64,000 bases of DNA from Diplocarpon mali. Taxonomy: Eukaryota; Ascomycota; Leotiomycetes; Helotiales; Drepanopezizaceae. Location of the stretch: positions 114,854 to 178,853 of the forward strand of contig JAENRP010000064.1 of NCBI GenBank assembly GCA_024741835.1, read 5' to 3'. The notes under the pieces are model-generated. The model did not search any database. It was not told the origin of the DNA and saw only the letters and a list, made by a program, of their open reading frames with translations. The stretch's first letter is position 1, and each line of letters opens with the position of its first letter. A program made the translations under genes and the position numbers. Positions 48,142 through 59,177 of the stretch are shown piece after piece.

Positions 48142-49899
48142 TTACTCCTCCTGCTCCAAAGGAGCCTCTTCCTCGTATTCCTCCTCGCCCTCGGAGATAG
48201 AGGCATCCTGGTATTGTTGATACTCGGATACCAAATCGTTCATGTTGGACTCAGCCTCGGTGAACTCCATCTCATCCATACCTTCACCAGTGTACCAATG
48301 CAAGAAAGCCTTTCGTCGGAACATAGCAGTAAATTGATCACCAATACGCTTGAAGAGCTCTTGAATGGAGGTAGAGTTTCCGACGAAGGTAGACGACATC
48401 TTGAGACCGCGTGGTGGGATAGAGCAGAGAGCAGTTTGGACGTTGTTGGGAATCCACTCAACGAAGTAGGATGAGTTTTTGTTCTGGACGTTGCGCATCT
48501 GATCCTCGACTTCTTTCATCGAAACCTTACCACGGCTGTAAAAAGTCAGCACAAAATGTTCAGATGTAACTTCGTGATCGACTTACAAGATAGCAGAGCA
48601 TGTCAAGTAGCGACCGTTGCGGAAATCGGACGCAGCCATCATGTTCTTTGGGTCGAACATTTGTTGGGTCAACTCTGGGACGGTTACGGCACGGAAGGAG
48701 TGGGCGCCACGGCTAGTGAGAGGAGCAAAACCGACCATGAAAAAATGGAGACGAGGGAACGGGACCATATTGACAGCCAATTTTCGGAGATCTGAGTTGA
48801 GTTGACCGGGAAATCGGAGACAAGTAGTGACACCGGACATGACGGCAGATACCAAGTGGTTGAGATCTCCGTAGGATGGGTTGGAGAGCTTGAGTGTTCT
48901 CATACAGATATCGTAGAGAGCCTCGTTATCGATACAGAAAGTCGCATCGGAGTTCTCGACCAACTGATGGATGGAAAGGGTGGCATTGTATGGCTCGACG
49001 ACGGTATCAGAGACCTTGGGAGATGGGACGACGGAGAATGTGGCCATCATACGATCTGGGAACTCTTCGCGGATCTTGGAGATCAAAAGCGTACCCATAC
49101 CGGCACCAGTTCCACCACCAAGGGAGTGGGTAATTTGGAACCCCTGCAGGCAGTCGCAGCCCTCGGCTTCACGACGAACAACATCGAGAACTTGGTCAAC
49201 GAGCTCGGCACCTTCAGTGTAATGCCCCTTAGCCCAGTTGTTACCAGCTCCAGATTGACCGAATACGAAGTTGTCAGGGCGGAACAATTGACCGAATGGG
49301 CCGGCACGGACAGCTGGGTTGTATGTTAGCATATATCCAGGGATGCAGATGGGCCGAGTTTCCTCAGTATCCGGGGCAGATTTGTATTTACCATCCATAG
49401 TTCCTGGCTCCAGATCGACGAGAACCGCACGTGGAACATACTTGTTGCCAGACGCCTCGTTAAAATAGACGTTCAAGCGCTCGAGTTGAAGATCAGATGT
49501 GCCATTGTAGCTATCAGAGGAGTCAGACTATCGTAGATATAATATCGCAGAGAAGGAACGTACACGCCGGAACCATCCAGACCATGCTCGCCAGAAATTG
49601 TTTGCCTGTACTTTCATCAGTACCGAAATCCTCGTGTCGCGTCGAGGTACGAACCAGAAAGCAGCTCCAATCTGCGATGGATTAGCTTGCATTCATTCAT
49701 ATTTGTCTAAGGGTAGAATATACTTACTTGGTTGCCGCATTGGCCAGTCTGCAAGTGAACCTGAACATACAAGTTAGCTGCGTGATACTTGATGTTGGCA
49801 GCTGATGCTGGTAGAGGTGGGGTTGAAAAGGGGTAGACGCGTTGTTGGAAGAGTTTTGAGAATCTCTAAGAAGTGCTTGTCACTTACGATCTCACGCAT
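48142..49899 (-). CDS. benA: Beta-tubulin, with Ala at codon 198 (E198A)
   Basis: This is the beta subunit of microtubules, GTP-binding, and the target of benzimidazole fungicides; 447 aa, the standard length. Seven exons read downwards: 49899-49888, 49760-49728, 49671-49655, 49605-49564, 49510-49392, 49313-48587 and 48535-48142. It opens [20 protein letters not shown] and holds the GTP-binding [10 protein letters not shown] and the acidic tail [17 protein letters not shown]. Codon 198, at 48945-48943 on the minus strand, is GCG (Ala) in [16 protein letters not shown]; the conserved residue is Glu (GAG). Counting exon lengths places the first base of this codon at coding position 592, hence codon 198 exactly. 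His6, Tyr50, Phe167 and Phe200, other resistance positions, are unchanged. The 78-bp fifth intron is stop-free and in phase. Confidence 0.98.
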
Positions 49900-50189
49900 A
49901 TTGATGGTATTTCGGGTACTTGAGTGTGGCTCGTAGGGTGGGAATTAGCTTGCGAGAAGGGATCGAGCAAGATAGCTATGGTGGAGTGGAATTTGCTGTC
50001 AATGGAGGTTTCTTATGGCGGTGTAAAAGGGAAATCGCGCTAGGCTAGTTTGTTGACTACGTTAGGAGGCCCGTGCCATTTTAGCGCGAACGTCCTGGGT
50101 GAGGTGAGGTGGAACCAGATCACGATACTTAACATCGGATATATTCCTCGGCGTCAATACTACGCGCCGAAAGACGATTTGCCGTGATC
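49900..50189. promoter_or_regulatory. Divergent promoter region between beta-tubulin and gcn20
   Basis: Only 290 bp separate the start codons of beta-tubulin (minus) and gcn20 (plus), so both 5' UTRs and promoters are packed here. No individual element is assigned. Confidence 0.6.
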
Positions 50190-52587
50190 ATGGAATCCGA
50201 AATCAAGTCCTTCCTACCGGCCATCGATCCTGTCATCTCAGAATACTCCGTGGGGTATCTGACCCATGCCTCAAATGCATATGTCCCAGATGATGCTACA
50301 GGATCATCTCCTTTGGTAGAAGCAGCACTTTCCATTACAGAGCTTCTCGTTTCCGCATCGGGCGATCTTTCTCCGGAGAACGAGGCCAAAATCAGCCAGA
50401 TAGTGCAGAAATGGGTGGACAGGTTCACCGCCTCCCAGGCGACCAGTGGACAACGAATCCAGGCATCTTCTGCTGCGAAAAGATTAGATAAAGCAATCCA
50501 GGTCGGCGCTCAGAGAAACATGTCATCTACCTTGGGCGTCTCTACAGGAGGTGTTGACCTGGAGTCAGCAAACACGAGAAAGCTGGAATCAAAGGTCGAC
50601 AAAAAGAAGCTTGAGAAGGCCGAACGGAAAATTGCCGCCAAGCAGAACAAGAAGATCTTCAAGACTGTTGAATATGAAGCCTCGAAGCTGATCAATCAAA
50701 CCGACGATGCGCAGTCGTACGAGGAGTTCTTCATGGCTGTCAATCCTCTCCAGCTGGGCTCAAACGCCCAAGGGCAGCAGAAAAGCAAGGATATCAAACT
50801 GGAAAGTATTGATGTATCCATTGGTGGCTTGAGAATTCTAACAGATACCAATTTGACTTTGGCATATGGCCGAAGATACGGCCTGGTTGGCCAGAACGGT
50901 ATTGGTAAATCAACGCTTTTGAGAGCACTTGCGCGCAGAGAACTAGCAATCCCAACACACATTTCTATTCTGCACGTCGAACAAGAGGTTGCTTCTACAC
51001 CCTTTCCACTTTGAGATTATGCTAATGCACTATGAAGATTTCCGGAGATGAGACGCCTGCTCTACAGGCTGTTTTAGACGCTGATGTGTGGCGAAAACAC
51101 CTCCTAGCAGAGCAAATTGTATGTCACCTAACAGGCTATTTGCCTCCAAATTAACCGACAACTTTACTATTCCCAGCCCTTGAAAGGCTAACTCCTACCA
51201 GAAAATTAGTAAGCAACTTGCGGACATCGAGGCTGAGAGATCGTCAATGGCCGATACTTCTGTTGACGCTGAGAAGCTTGACAGAGAGCGCGAAGGCCTG
51301 GATCAGACTCTTGGTGACGTCCAAGGTAAATTGGCAGAAATGGAGTCCGACAAAGCTGAATCCCGAGCCGCCACAATTCTCGCTGGTTTAGGATTCTCTC
51401 CAGAGCGACAACAGTTCGCAACTAAGACGTTCTCTGGTGGTTGGCGTATGCGTCTGGCTCTTGCGCGAGCCCTTTTCTGCGAACCTGACCTTCTACTTCT
51501 GGATGAACCGTCTAATATGTTGGATGTCCCCTCGATTACTTTCTTGGCCAATTACCTCCAGGGGTATCCAAGTACTGTGCTCGTAGTCTCTCACGACAGG
51601 GCATTCTTGAATGAAGTTGCAACCGACATTGTACACCAGCATTCAGAGCGTCTCGATTATTACAAAGGTGCCAATTTCGAATCTTTCTATGCCACCAAAG
51701 AGGAGCGACGAAAGACAGCCAAGAGAGAATACGAGACTCAGATGGCACAGCGAGCTCATCTTCAGGCGTTCATCGACAAATTTCGTTATAACGCTGCCAA
51801 GTCATCCGAAGCTCAATCCAGAATCAAGAAGCTTGAGAAAATGCCAGTTCTTGAAGCTCCGGAAAGCGAGTATACCGTTCACTTCAAGTTTCCAGATGTC
51901 GAGAAAATGTCTCCTCCTATTGTTCAAATGACGGATGTATCTTTTGGATATACCAAGGAAAAGCCGTTATTGAAGAACGTAGACTTGGATGTACAACTCG
52001 ATTCTCGAATTGGTATCGTTGGGCCGAACGGTGCTGGTAAAACAACCGTCCTCAAGCTTCTCATTGGCAAACTGACACCCACATCGGGCCTTATCTCTCA
52101 AAACCCCCGCCTTCGTGTCGGATTCTTTGCTCAACATCACGTCGATGCACTCGACTTGAGTAAGAGTGCCGTAGGATTCATGGCCAAGGAGTATCCAGGA
52201 AAGCAAGACGAAGAATACCGCCGACATCTCGGTGCCTTTGGTATTACCGGCATGACAGGTCTCCAAAAGATGGAGTTCTTGTCTGGAGGTCAAAAGTCGC
52301 GTGTCGCTTTCGCGTGCCTCTCTCTCACGAATCCTCATATTCTGGTTCTTGACGAGCCTTCCAATCACTTAGATATCGAGGCTATGGATGCATTGAGTAC
52401 TGCACTGAACCAATTCCAAGGTGGTGTGCTTATGGTTAGTCACGATGTCACGATGTTGCAGACAGTTTGCACTAGTCTGTGGGTCTGCGACGGTGGGACT
52501 GTCGAAAAGTTCCCAGGTGATGTCCAGGCATACAAGAAGAGAATAACTGCTCAAGCAGATGCTAGTGGAGTTGTTGCAGCCCATTAA
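50190..52587 (+). CDS. gcn20: ABC-F protein GCN20 (translation control)
   Basis: This is a soluble ABC-F ATPase of 754 aa, the yeast length. With Gcn1 on ribosomes it promotes activation of the eIF2alpha kinase Gcn2 during amino-acid starvation. Exons are 50190-50987, 51038-51118 and 51202-52587. The N-terminal 190 residues form the Gcn1-binding region. The first nucleotide-binding domain has Walker A GQNGIGKST (about residue 234), signature FSGGWRMRLALARAL and Walker B DLLLLDEPSNMLD. The linker contains the charged helical segment AHLQAFIDKFRYNAAKSSEA. The second has Walker A GPNGAGKTT, signature LSGGQKSRVAFA and Walker B HILVLDEPSNHLD. No membrane segments are present, as expected for ABC-F. 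The donor of intron 1 is GTTGCT, weak but required by frame. Confidence 0.95.
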
Positions 52588-53209
52588 AGTGTAGATTATG
52601 GAATGAAGACTTTGTAGACCTAATGAACAACTGGATAATAGTAACAGATTATCTGTTACCTCTACTATAGTCATTGCTCAAGCCTGGTATTAATCATTAA
52701 TTATTGTTACTCCTCTTTCTCATTATATCAGAATCTGCTTTGGAGAACCAGTGTACACTCTCCCTACTTGAGGACTAGCTGTTCTTCTGTCATTAGAGTC
52801 GTATTGCGAAGTATATGAGAAGAATTCATATTAGGAAAAAATAGTTGCACTGAAAGTTACCCGTAGTAGAGATATATCCAATATAGCGAACGAACCTCTT
52901 TGTGCGAGTGGAGGGAGACTTCCGGCTTACATTTCATGCTGCAACGTATAAATTCACAAGTCGTGGTAGAGTTTGGGGGGCAAATGAGGTCCTTTACAGG
53001 GGTGCCGCCGTTGCGATAGTGCAAAGGTGCGCAAATATTGTAGAATGCTTGTGTGAACCTCATAAAACGAGGTTCATTTATTTTTAATCATTGAAAGACA
53101 GTTAGAATATAAGGGAATTATATATTATCAGAAGTTTGAAAGTCCAGGTGTTGCTGTTGACTCGCTGATGGTAGTAGAGCAATTTAACCGACCAGAGCTT
53201 CCGTGAGGT
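52588..53209. other. Intergenic, nothing supported
   Basis: This AT-richer gap separates gcn20 and the Whi2-like gene, both on the plus strand. Confidence 0.5.
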
Positions 53210-54861
53210 ATGAAGATAGACAGCGTTTTAGCGTGTCGACCCTCATCAACTGTAAGCCAAAGCCTTCTCCCCTATTCTATCAGCAGCAATCACGAATCAG
53301 TTGCAGAAACCCGCAATCACGTTGTCAGGCACGTACGAAGAGGCCGACTGCCTCAACAGGGGCGTCGAGCAAGCTACTGGAGCGAAATTGGAAGACGTTA
53401 CGCGCGCATCATCTCCTCCCCCAAACTATCCAACCACTGAGCCAAGCAGATCCAATTCACCTCGACCTCCACCGTTCTCCTCTCTCTATACATCTACCGA
53501 AGCAGTCGTCGAAGCATATAAAACAGCAGTCACCGAAGCCGGCGCTTCTGCTTCAGTACCAGCCTATTCGGCCACCCCTGCATGCGATTCACACGAAGCT
53601 TCGACATCGTCTGAAGACGTCGTCTCGCAAACCAAAAGCTGCCTTCCTCAAGATATAAAAGGGAAGCCTTCCAAGAAGGAAGACGACAACGAACCTCCAC
53701 CAGCTTACACAGAGGGCTCCAGCCCGCTCAACTCCTTCACGTACCTGATGGCGGCCGCAGGAGGAGCTGCGAGTATTCTTACTCAGGTGCAGCAAGGCGG
53801 TCCAGCACCAATTAATACTCTTGGAGGTACATTATGAGATCTGCGGATTTGATCGCAGCTGACATAGAGCTGCAGATGTCGGTGCTGATGAGAACATCAC
53901 GATGGACCTGCGGTACAAGTCCCTAGCTATGCACGCGTAGATAATATACTGATATGACTTTGTAGGGGCCGACGGTTTACCCTTTCTCGAGACGAGCTCC
54001 TCACTCTGCCCGAATTCGTTCTTCTCTCACTCTTCCCCAACGGCCTGCTTCCAGATGGGCACCTGAATACTTACCATGAAGGCGACGCTTTCCAAGTCGA
54101 TGTTCGTGAAGCCAAACATATTCGTAACATATTGCACAATATAGATTTATACATAGCTAACCTCGCTCTACAGTATGATCCTGCGTCATTACAATACATG
54201 CTGGATTTTTTCAGAAATGTTGCGCAAACAATCCCCTCTGGCTCGAATTCCCCATCGCTTGGGCCTGAAGCCGATGCTGTGCCAATAGAACCGATGTCAG
54301 GATCTGCCAGAGAAATGTTACAGGACAGAGCCGGCATAATTGTGTTGAGAGAAGACCTAGATTTCTACGTTATACCCCCTCGGTCAGATATTGAGCAACC
54401 GGAGATGATCGAAGTGAAGCGAGCAGCCGGGAAAGCGTTGCTCAAGACAGATGGAATATTCTCTGGGTTAAGGAGAAGCGAGGAGACCGGCACAACAGAG
54501 CAGCATCTCATTGAAATGTTGACAGCTGGGTAAGTATTGCTTGGGTGTATAAATGGGTGAACTAACATCCCGTAGTGGGTTCAATCACGATGACCATTGG
54601 GGCCACCGAGCAAACGAGCCGAACAAAGCCGTAATTTGCAGTCTCGCGCTTGCGAGATTACGTACCGACATTCGGGGTGGCGATTTAGGGAACAATGCGG
54701 TTGGGATGGCTCAGAAGCTCTTGCTTTTCTGGAGGAAACCAGCTCGGAGATGCTGGTGGGAAGGTGTTGAGTTAGATAATGTGGATGGAGTCGATGGGAA
54801 GCTAAAGGTGTGGATCCGGAGAGTCTGGACCCTGGAGATGAGTGTGATTGGATTGCGATGA
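53210..54861 (+). CDS. Whi2-like BTB/POZ protein (stress/growth regulator)
   Basis: A predicted 460-aa protein resembling yeast Whi2, a BTB-fold activator of the phosphatases Psr1/2 that links nutrient and stress signals to growth arrest. Six exons: 53210-53251, 53301-53826, 53876-53912, 53966-54101, 54174-54529 and 54576-54861. The N-terminal 180 residues are Ser/Pro-rich. The BTB core reads RRFTLSRDELLTLPEFVLLS, LFPNGLLPDG and, across an intron, FQVDYDPASLQYMLDFFRNV, followed by VLREDLDFYVIPP. A C-terminal Trp- and Arg-rich region ends the protein (KLLLFWRKPARRCWWEGVEL). The 72-bp intron at 54102-54173 (GTTCGT...ACAG, CTAAC branch site) is stop-free and in phase, so it could be read as coding; the family pattern favours removal. 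The Whi2 assignment is from memory of the family. Confidence 0.8.
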
Positions 54862-55882
54862 GCGTTTCTCAGGCCTTCCTTTTCTCTCTCTTTTCTTACT
54901 GTCTAATATACCTGAACTACAGACTGAGGTCCATTGACCCAGCAAGCATCGATTGTGTTACTGCGGAGTCTCCCTGTCTCGTTTGTGGTTTTGTTTTTCT
55001 TTGGCGCGCGATGGGAATATTTTAGTATCAGATTTGACTCTAACTCCGTGGCAGAATGTTGATTGGTTATATTGTGTTTCAGTGCCTTCACTCCTTCAAA
55101 CCAATCATATTCATTCTGCTAGACTCATGCTAAGATGGGGTGACTTGTCATTTCTTGCTATAGAAGTACGCTTGTCACTAGTTACTACTCGGGGCCATTA
55201 CTATTTTTTGCCATTAGCATCAAAAACGTATTTCAGACTCTACTTGTTACTGCAGCTAAGACCGAAAAATGGGGATTATCGATTGCTGAGCAGACTAGAA
55301 ATTTGTGGCTGTCACTCCTTTCAGCTTTCGTTCTCTATCGCCTCTCATTCTCGGCTTTCATTTCAACCTCCAAGGCTATCGAAAGATCAATTATGGATCA
55401 CCAAGAACCCAATATACAGCCACCAAAGCGAGGCTCAGGCACGGTTGGTGAGCTTATAACCCTCAGAATACTCCCTTCCAGATTGTGGAACATCTTATCT
55501 CATTCACACGCATAAAACCTACGAAGCACTCTTGCACTATTACGGTTAACAGGGGCCCCAAAGGAACCAAGGAGATGGGTAGAAAACTCTCCTACCTATC
55601 TTTCATGGTGAAACCGATCCACAAACATCGATCCTCAGCGAGCCCATAGAGGCTTTCATGACACCCAGAATTGTTGGCATTGATCGGCATCTAGCATGGT
55701 AAACTAGAGCAGGCCACAACCTTCTCTTAAATTGTCGCTTTCTGTTGCTTCGCAGGCCCAAGAGAATGTTGTTTGGGACAAAGGCCACTCAGAAAATTTT
55801 AGAGAGGCCATCTAACTGCGCGATGAGTTGATCTAAGCATTTTTCTCTGGGCCGATCCCGAGATACTCGAATAGAGTTCGGG
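54862..55882. other. Gap between the Whi2-like gene and an orphan locus
   Basis: Fragments in the plus frame at about 55590-55800 (for example TSILSEPIEAFMTPRIVG, with a GTAAAC...GCAG intron-like stretch at about 55700-55765) may be upstream exons of the orphan locus that follows. I could not complete the model. Confidence 0.35.
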
Positions 55883-56518
55883 ATGGCTGGTTTGAAGGTG
55901 TCAGAGCCGTCGTATGCTGGTGCCCCACGATCTCCAGAGGGCGCTTCTCAGCAAACAAGGCTTACTGGATGTCGTCAGGAGAGTGCTCAGAAGCTTAGCG
56001 CCACCAGTTCAGCTGTCCCTTTGTCAATTGGCCGACCTTCACCTACGAAGACTCTTTCTGATTCTGAAACGGCCGATCTGAAATTTTCCCAACCAGCATA
56101 CAGACCGTACCCTGCCTTTGCGCGAACGCAAATGGGTGACGCTCAGCAGGAAAACCAGGATTTTTGGGATCACCAGACTGGCTTGGCCAGCCCTAAAATC
56201 CCACGGTGTATGCCTTTTGCCGCGGGGCCACCGACTCTTGCGCAATCGCATCATGGCTCTGAAGATAATGTGATTGAAGACGAAGACAATTCTGGCCATC
56301 TTGCGACCTACCCGCCAGTCGAGTCTTCCAATAGCCGGCGCTGCTTTTTACGGAGTTCGGACATGTCTCACGATACCTGTATCCTTTACTCGGTCAAGGT
56401 TTTGCTAGCTTCAGCTCAAATGGTCGTTATATCCTGTGTGGCTGATGATTTGGCTTTGCGAAATAAATTGGTAGACCGGGTAGCAAATACGCGGATACGG
56501 AAGATGCAGATTCAATGA
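55883..56518 (+). CDS. Orphan hypothetical frame, Ser/Pro-rich, probably part of a larger gene
   Basis: An open frame of 211 codons from an ATG. It is rich in Ser, Pro and Gln with an acidic patch (HHGSEDNVIEDEDNSGHL), like a disordered regulatory protein. The same frame extends upstream of the ATG to a TGA at about 55829, and the last 50 codons look less protein-like, so splice sites probably exist at both ends. Nearby frames at 56550-56768 (GLLGWSPSQKLQYRQA, RWIPRDCLCIEECILF) may be further exons of the same gene. No family is recognised. Confidence 0.35.
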   Translation: MAGLKVSEPSYAGAPRSPEGASQQTRLTGCRQESAQKLSATSSAVPLSIGRPSPTKTLSDSETADLKFSQPAYRPYPAFARTQMGDAQQENQDFWDHQTGLASPKIPRCMPFAAGPPTLAQSHHGSEDNVIEDEDNSGHLATYPPVESSNSRRCFLRSSDMSHDTCILYSVKVLLASAQMVVISCVADDLALRNKLVDRVANTRIRKMQIQ

Positions 56519-57045
56519 TTCAACTCAGACGAGAACACCGGAGGAAGCAGTGTTAGAGGGCTTACTTGGGTGGTCTCCCAGTCAAAAGCTCCAATATAGG
56601 CAAGCACGTTCGGATGATGATTCTCAAGGGGTGTATTTGATTTCGCTATTGTCGTTTGGTCGCTGGATACCAAGGGACTGTTTGTGTATTGAAGAGTGTA
56701 TATTGTTCATTACTGTACGAGTGGGTGCGAAAACAAGCAGAGAGGTTGTATCTGTCAGGGTAGCTTAACAGAAATTGATAAAAACACATTCGCCCTGCGC
56801 CATTGTGACACTGCTACTAACATAATAGGGAAAGTTCTATGGGGCTCTTACCTAAAATCGATGGGCTTCCTGCTCAAGAAAGGCATCGCGATCCTGGCAA
56901 TAATATTTGCACCTTTTGGTGTTGACTGTGTGCAGGATCAGTTGAACACCGCACAGCTTTTGGGTACCCATTGTCTGGCTTAGTTACGGCCCTTTTGGAA
57001 CACAGTCATACGGTATTGCTGCTTTACACATCGTTGATCCAACTC

Positions 57046-57759
57046 ATGGCCTTCGAAAAAGAGTACCCTTCCCCGAGCATTCTGGGCGGGAAAAGATTAT
57101 CCAGAAAGGAGCTCCGCAAAGCCAGCCGGGAGTTAGACCAAGCAAGCCGATCGAAGGACACATGGTCGTATGGATTTGCCGCACTACAGCACGGTGTTTG
57201 TCTGGATATCCTAGCAAAGGCGGCCTCTCGAAAAGCAAAGACGAGCACTCTGCACAATGAACATTCTTCCCATGCTGTTATCCACGGTGCTACGCCACGG
57301 ACTATAAAAGAACAACCTGGATTCGAACTTCCCCCACGAGCACAGAGTACCCCGGTGTACTACGTCACACGTCCAACGTCGCAGCCCGAGTTCAAGCGAG
57401 TCTTTACAGAGAATTTTGACAAGCTCTCAGTCGATATGGAGGATGGCAGGAGGAAGTTCCCCAGACGAATTCGAGATATGAGAAAGTGCGAGCGTGCAAG
57501 GAAAGCATGGACTGGAGACCTGGAAGCATTTTGCAGCGTGGTAGAGCCAAATCCGAGTCCAATGATAACTGTTGGTCCGTCTTTGGAGTCGTCGGACATA
57601 TTGGCCAGCACTCCTGATTTTATCGGACCTCGCGAGCGTCCTACTCTGCCCAGAAGCTTCTCAGCCTTCGGCAAGAAAGCACCAGGTAGGTCCTGGGACT
57701 CTATGTCACCGTGTCGGGAAGATCGAAAATCTACGAGCGTATCGCGTGGCAAAGATTAA
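57046..57759 (+). CDS. Orphan hypothetical protein, basic
   Basis: An open frame of 237 codons from the ATG at 57046. The N-terminal part is helical and basic (LSRKELRKASRELDQASRSK) and includes TWSYGFAALQHGVCLDILAK. The middle is charged (FTENFDKLSVDMEDGRRKFP) and the C-terminus is Ser/Arg-rich. No domain is recognised. It may be the last exon of the locus that begins near 55.6 kb, or an independent gene. It ends 141 bp before the 3' end of rei1, so the two are convergent. Confidence 0.45.
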   Translation: MAFEKEYPSPSILGGKRLSRKELRKASRELDQASRSKDTWSYGFAALQHGVCLDILAKAASRKAKTSTLHNEHSSHAVIHGATPRTIKEQPGFELPPRAQSTPVYYVTRPTSQPEFKRVFTENFDKLSVDMEDGRRKFPRRIRDMRKCERARKAWTGDLEAFCSVVEPNPSPMITVGPSLESSDILASTPDFIGPRERPTLPRSFSAFGKKAPGRSWDSMSPCREDRKSTSVSRGKD

Positions 57760-57899
57760 AACTGGGCTTGCAAGTCACCGAGACGAGAAACGAACCTCAC
57801 GTCATCCATCAGTTGGGAGATGCTTGGATGGTTGTTTTAGTATCGTTGATTATCCCAGACACTGTTATAAAATGCGGATAACTGTCTTCAAATAATTTT

Positions 57900-59177
57900 C
57901 TATCCGTTTTTAGGACCAGGAACATCGGGCTAGTCATTGTATCAGTCTCTATAACTCGGCTTGCAATAGAGATATACAGCTTACCTTGAAAAATTTCTGC
58001 TTGTTGGCCTGCTTCTCAAGCCTCGACTGATGCTTTCGGGAATTCAGCAGCCGGTCAAAGGTCAGGATAATCCCCGGAAATATTGAAAAGTAAATATTCA
58101 GGGATACACGAACCTGATTTCGAGCTCTAACTTCCACCTTCATCATTTTTTTCTCCAATGCCAGGACGGCTCGCTTCTGTAGCTCTGATACGCCTATCAT
58201 TCCCAGGTTTGCATTATCAGTTCTAAAGAGACTCATGGGAACTCGTCGATCTTTATTTGAGTTGGAAGAGCTCGGAACTTTCTCGACGGCCTTCAGTGCT
58301 GTCGAGGAAATGTGACGTTGTCGATGAGAATAGGCCTGGGACCGGTGGCCTAGTGCTCTGCCTGATGGAAGACGAAGCACCTCATCCTTGGTTGGATCAA
58401 AATTAATTGGCGTGGTCTCATCACTGCCTTCCTTGGCAACTTTTGAATCTAAAAAATAGAAATCTTCGAATTCCGAAGATCCAGCAGCATCAGGATCGAG
58501 ATGACAATGACCTTTGTCAGACATATGCTGACGCACAGCAGCCACTGTGCCTCTGGTTTTTCCACAGAAAATGCATTCTTGGAAAGTAGATATGAGGGTC
58601 GAAAGGTAATCAATAAAAATTTCCAGATCAAAGAGATAGTCCTGATTAGGTATTGAGAAGTTATGAGACTTTTCCATATGCTCCATGTTCGGATCCAGAG
58701 AAGAGAAGCTGCGAGTGCAGAAGAGACAGGAGAACGAGCCCAGCTTCTCCACTTGAGATGCAATGTCTTCCAGTGCGCTAGAAGCTGGTGTCTCATCCTT
58801 AGACTCCTCTGCCGTTGCTTGAGTGTGATTGTTAGACTTGATGTGGTTCTTATATGCTTGCGGGCTGTAGTAGTCTTTCTTGCAAACTACACATAACTTG
58901 TGGAAGGCGGAAGTTGAATCAGATTCTTCTGCCGCGGCTGTTTGCTTGACATGCGTGATACGATCGTTATAGATCTGCGAGGATATGGGTGGCAAAGAAG
59001 TCAAGTGCCGCTTCAGGTTGTATATGCTGCAATCACCTTAGCCGGAGAACAGGAGATGAAATCAAAATCCTAAAGAGCTTACTGCCAATCCGATTTGTCA
59101 TGAGTGCGCTGAGTAGCATTACTCTCGAATTCAATATTGCAGATAATACATATGAACTTGTGGGGCGGTGTTGACAT
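57900..59177 (-). CDS. rei1: 60S ribosome biogenesis factor Rei1/Reh1 (ZNF622 family)
   Basis: This is a cytoplasmic C2H2 zinc-finger factor that acts in late 60S maturation, probing the exit tunnel and releasing Arx1. Exons read downwards are 59177-59083, 59026-58114, 58032-57985 and 57929-57900, giving 361 aa. Finger 1 is ICIICNIEFESNATQRTHDK, ending in the family motif SDWHIYNLKRHL that bridges intron 1. Finger 2 contains LCVVCKKDYYSPQAYKNHIK, finger 3 FSCLFCTRSFSSLDPNMEHM and finger 4 ECIFCGKTRGTVAAVRQHMS. The tail reads MKVEVRARNQ, HQSRLEKQANKQKFFK and PDVPGPKNG, the conserved tunnel-inserting end. The second intron (81 bp, GTTCGT donor) is stop-free and in phase. The protein is shorter than yeast Rei1 (393 aa). 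Confidence 0.93.

Noticed and set aside
48802..49329. Plus-strand open frame of 175 codons over beta-tubulin
   Set aside because: It is an antisense shadow produced by codon bias of the tubulin gene.
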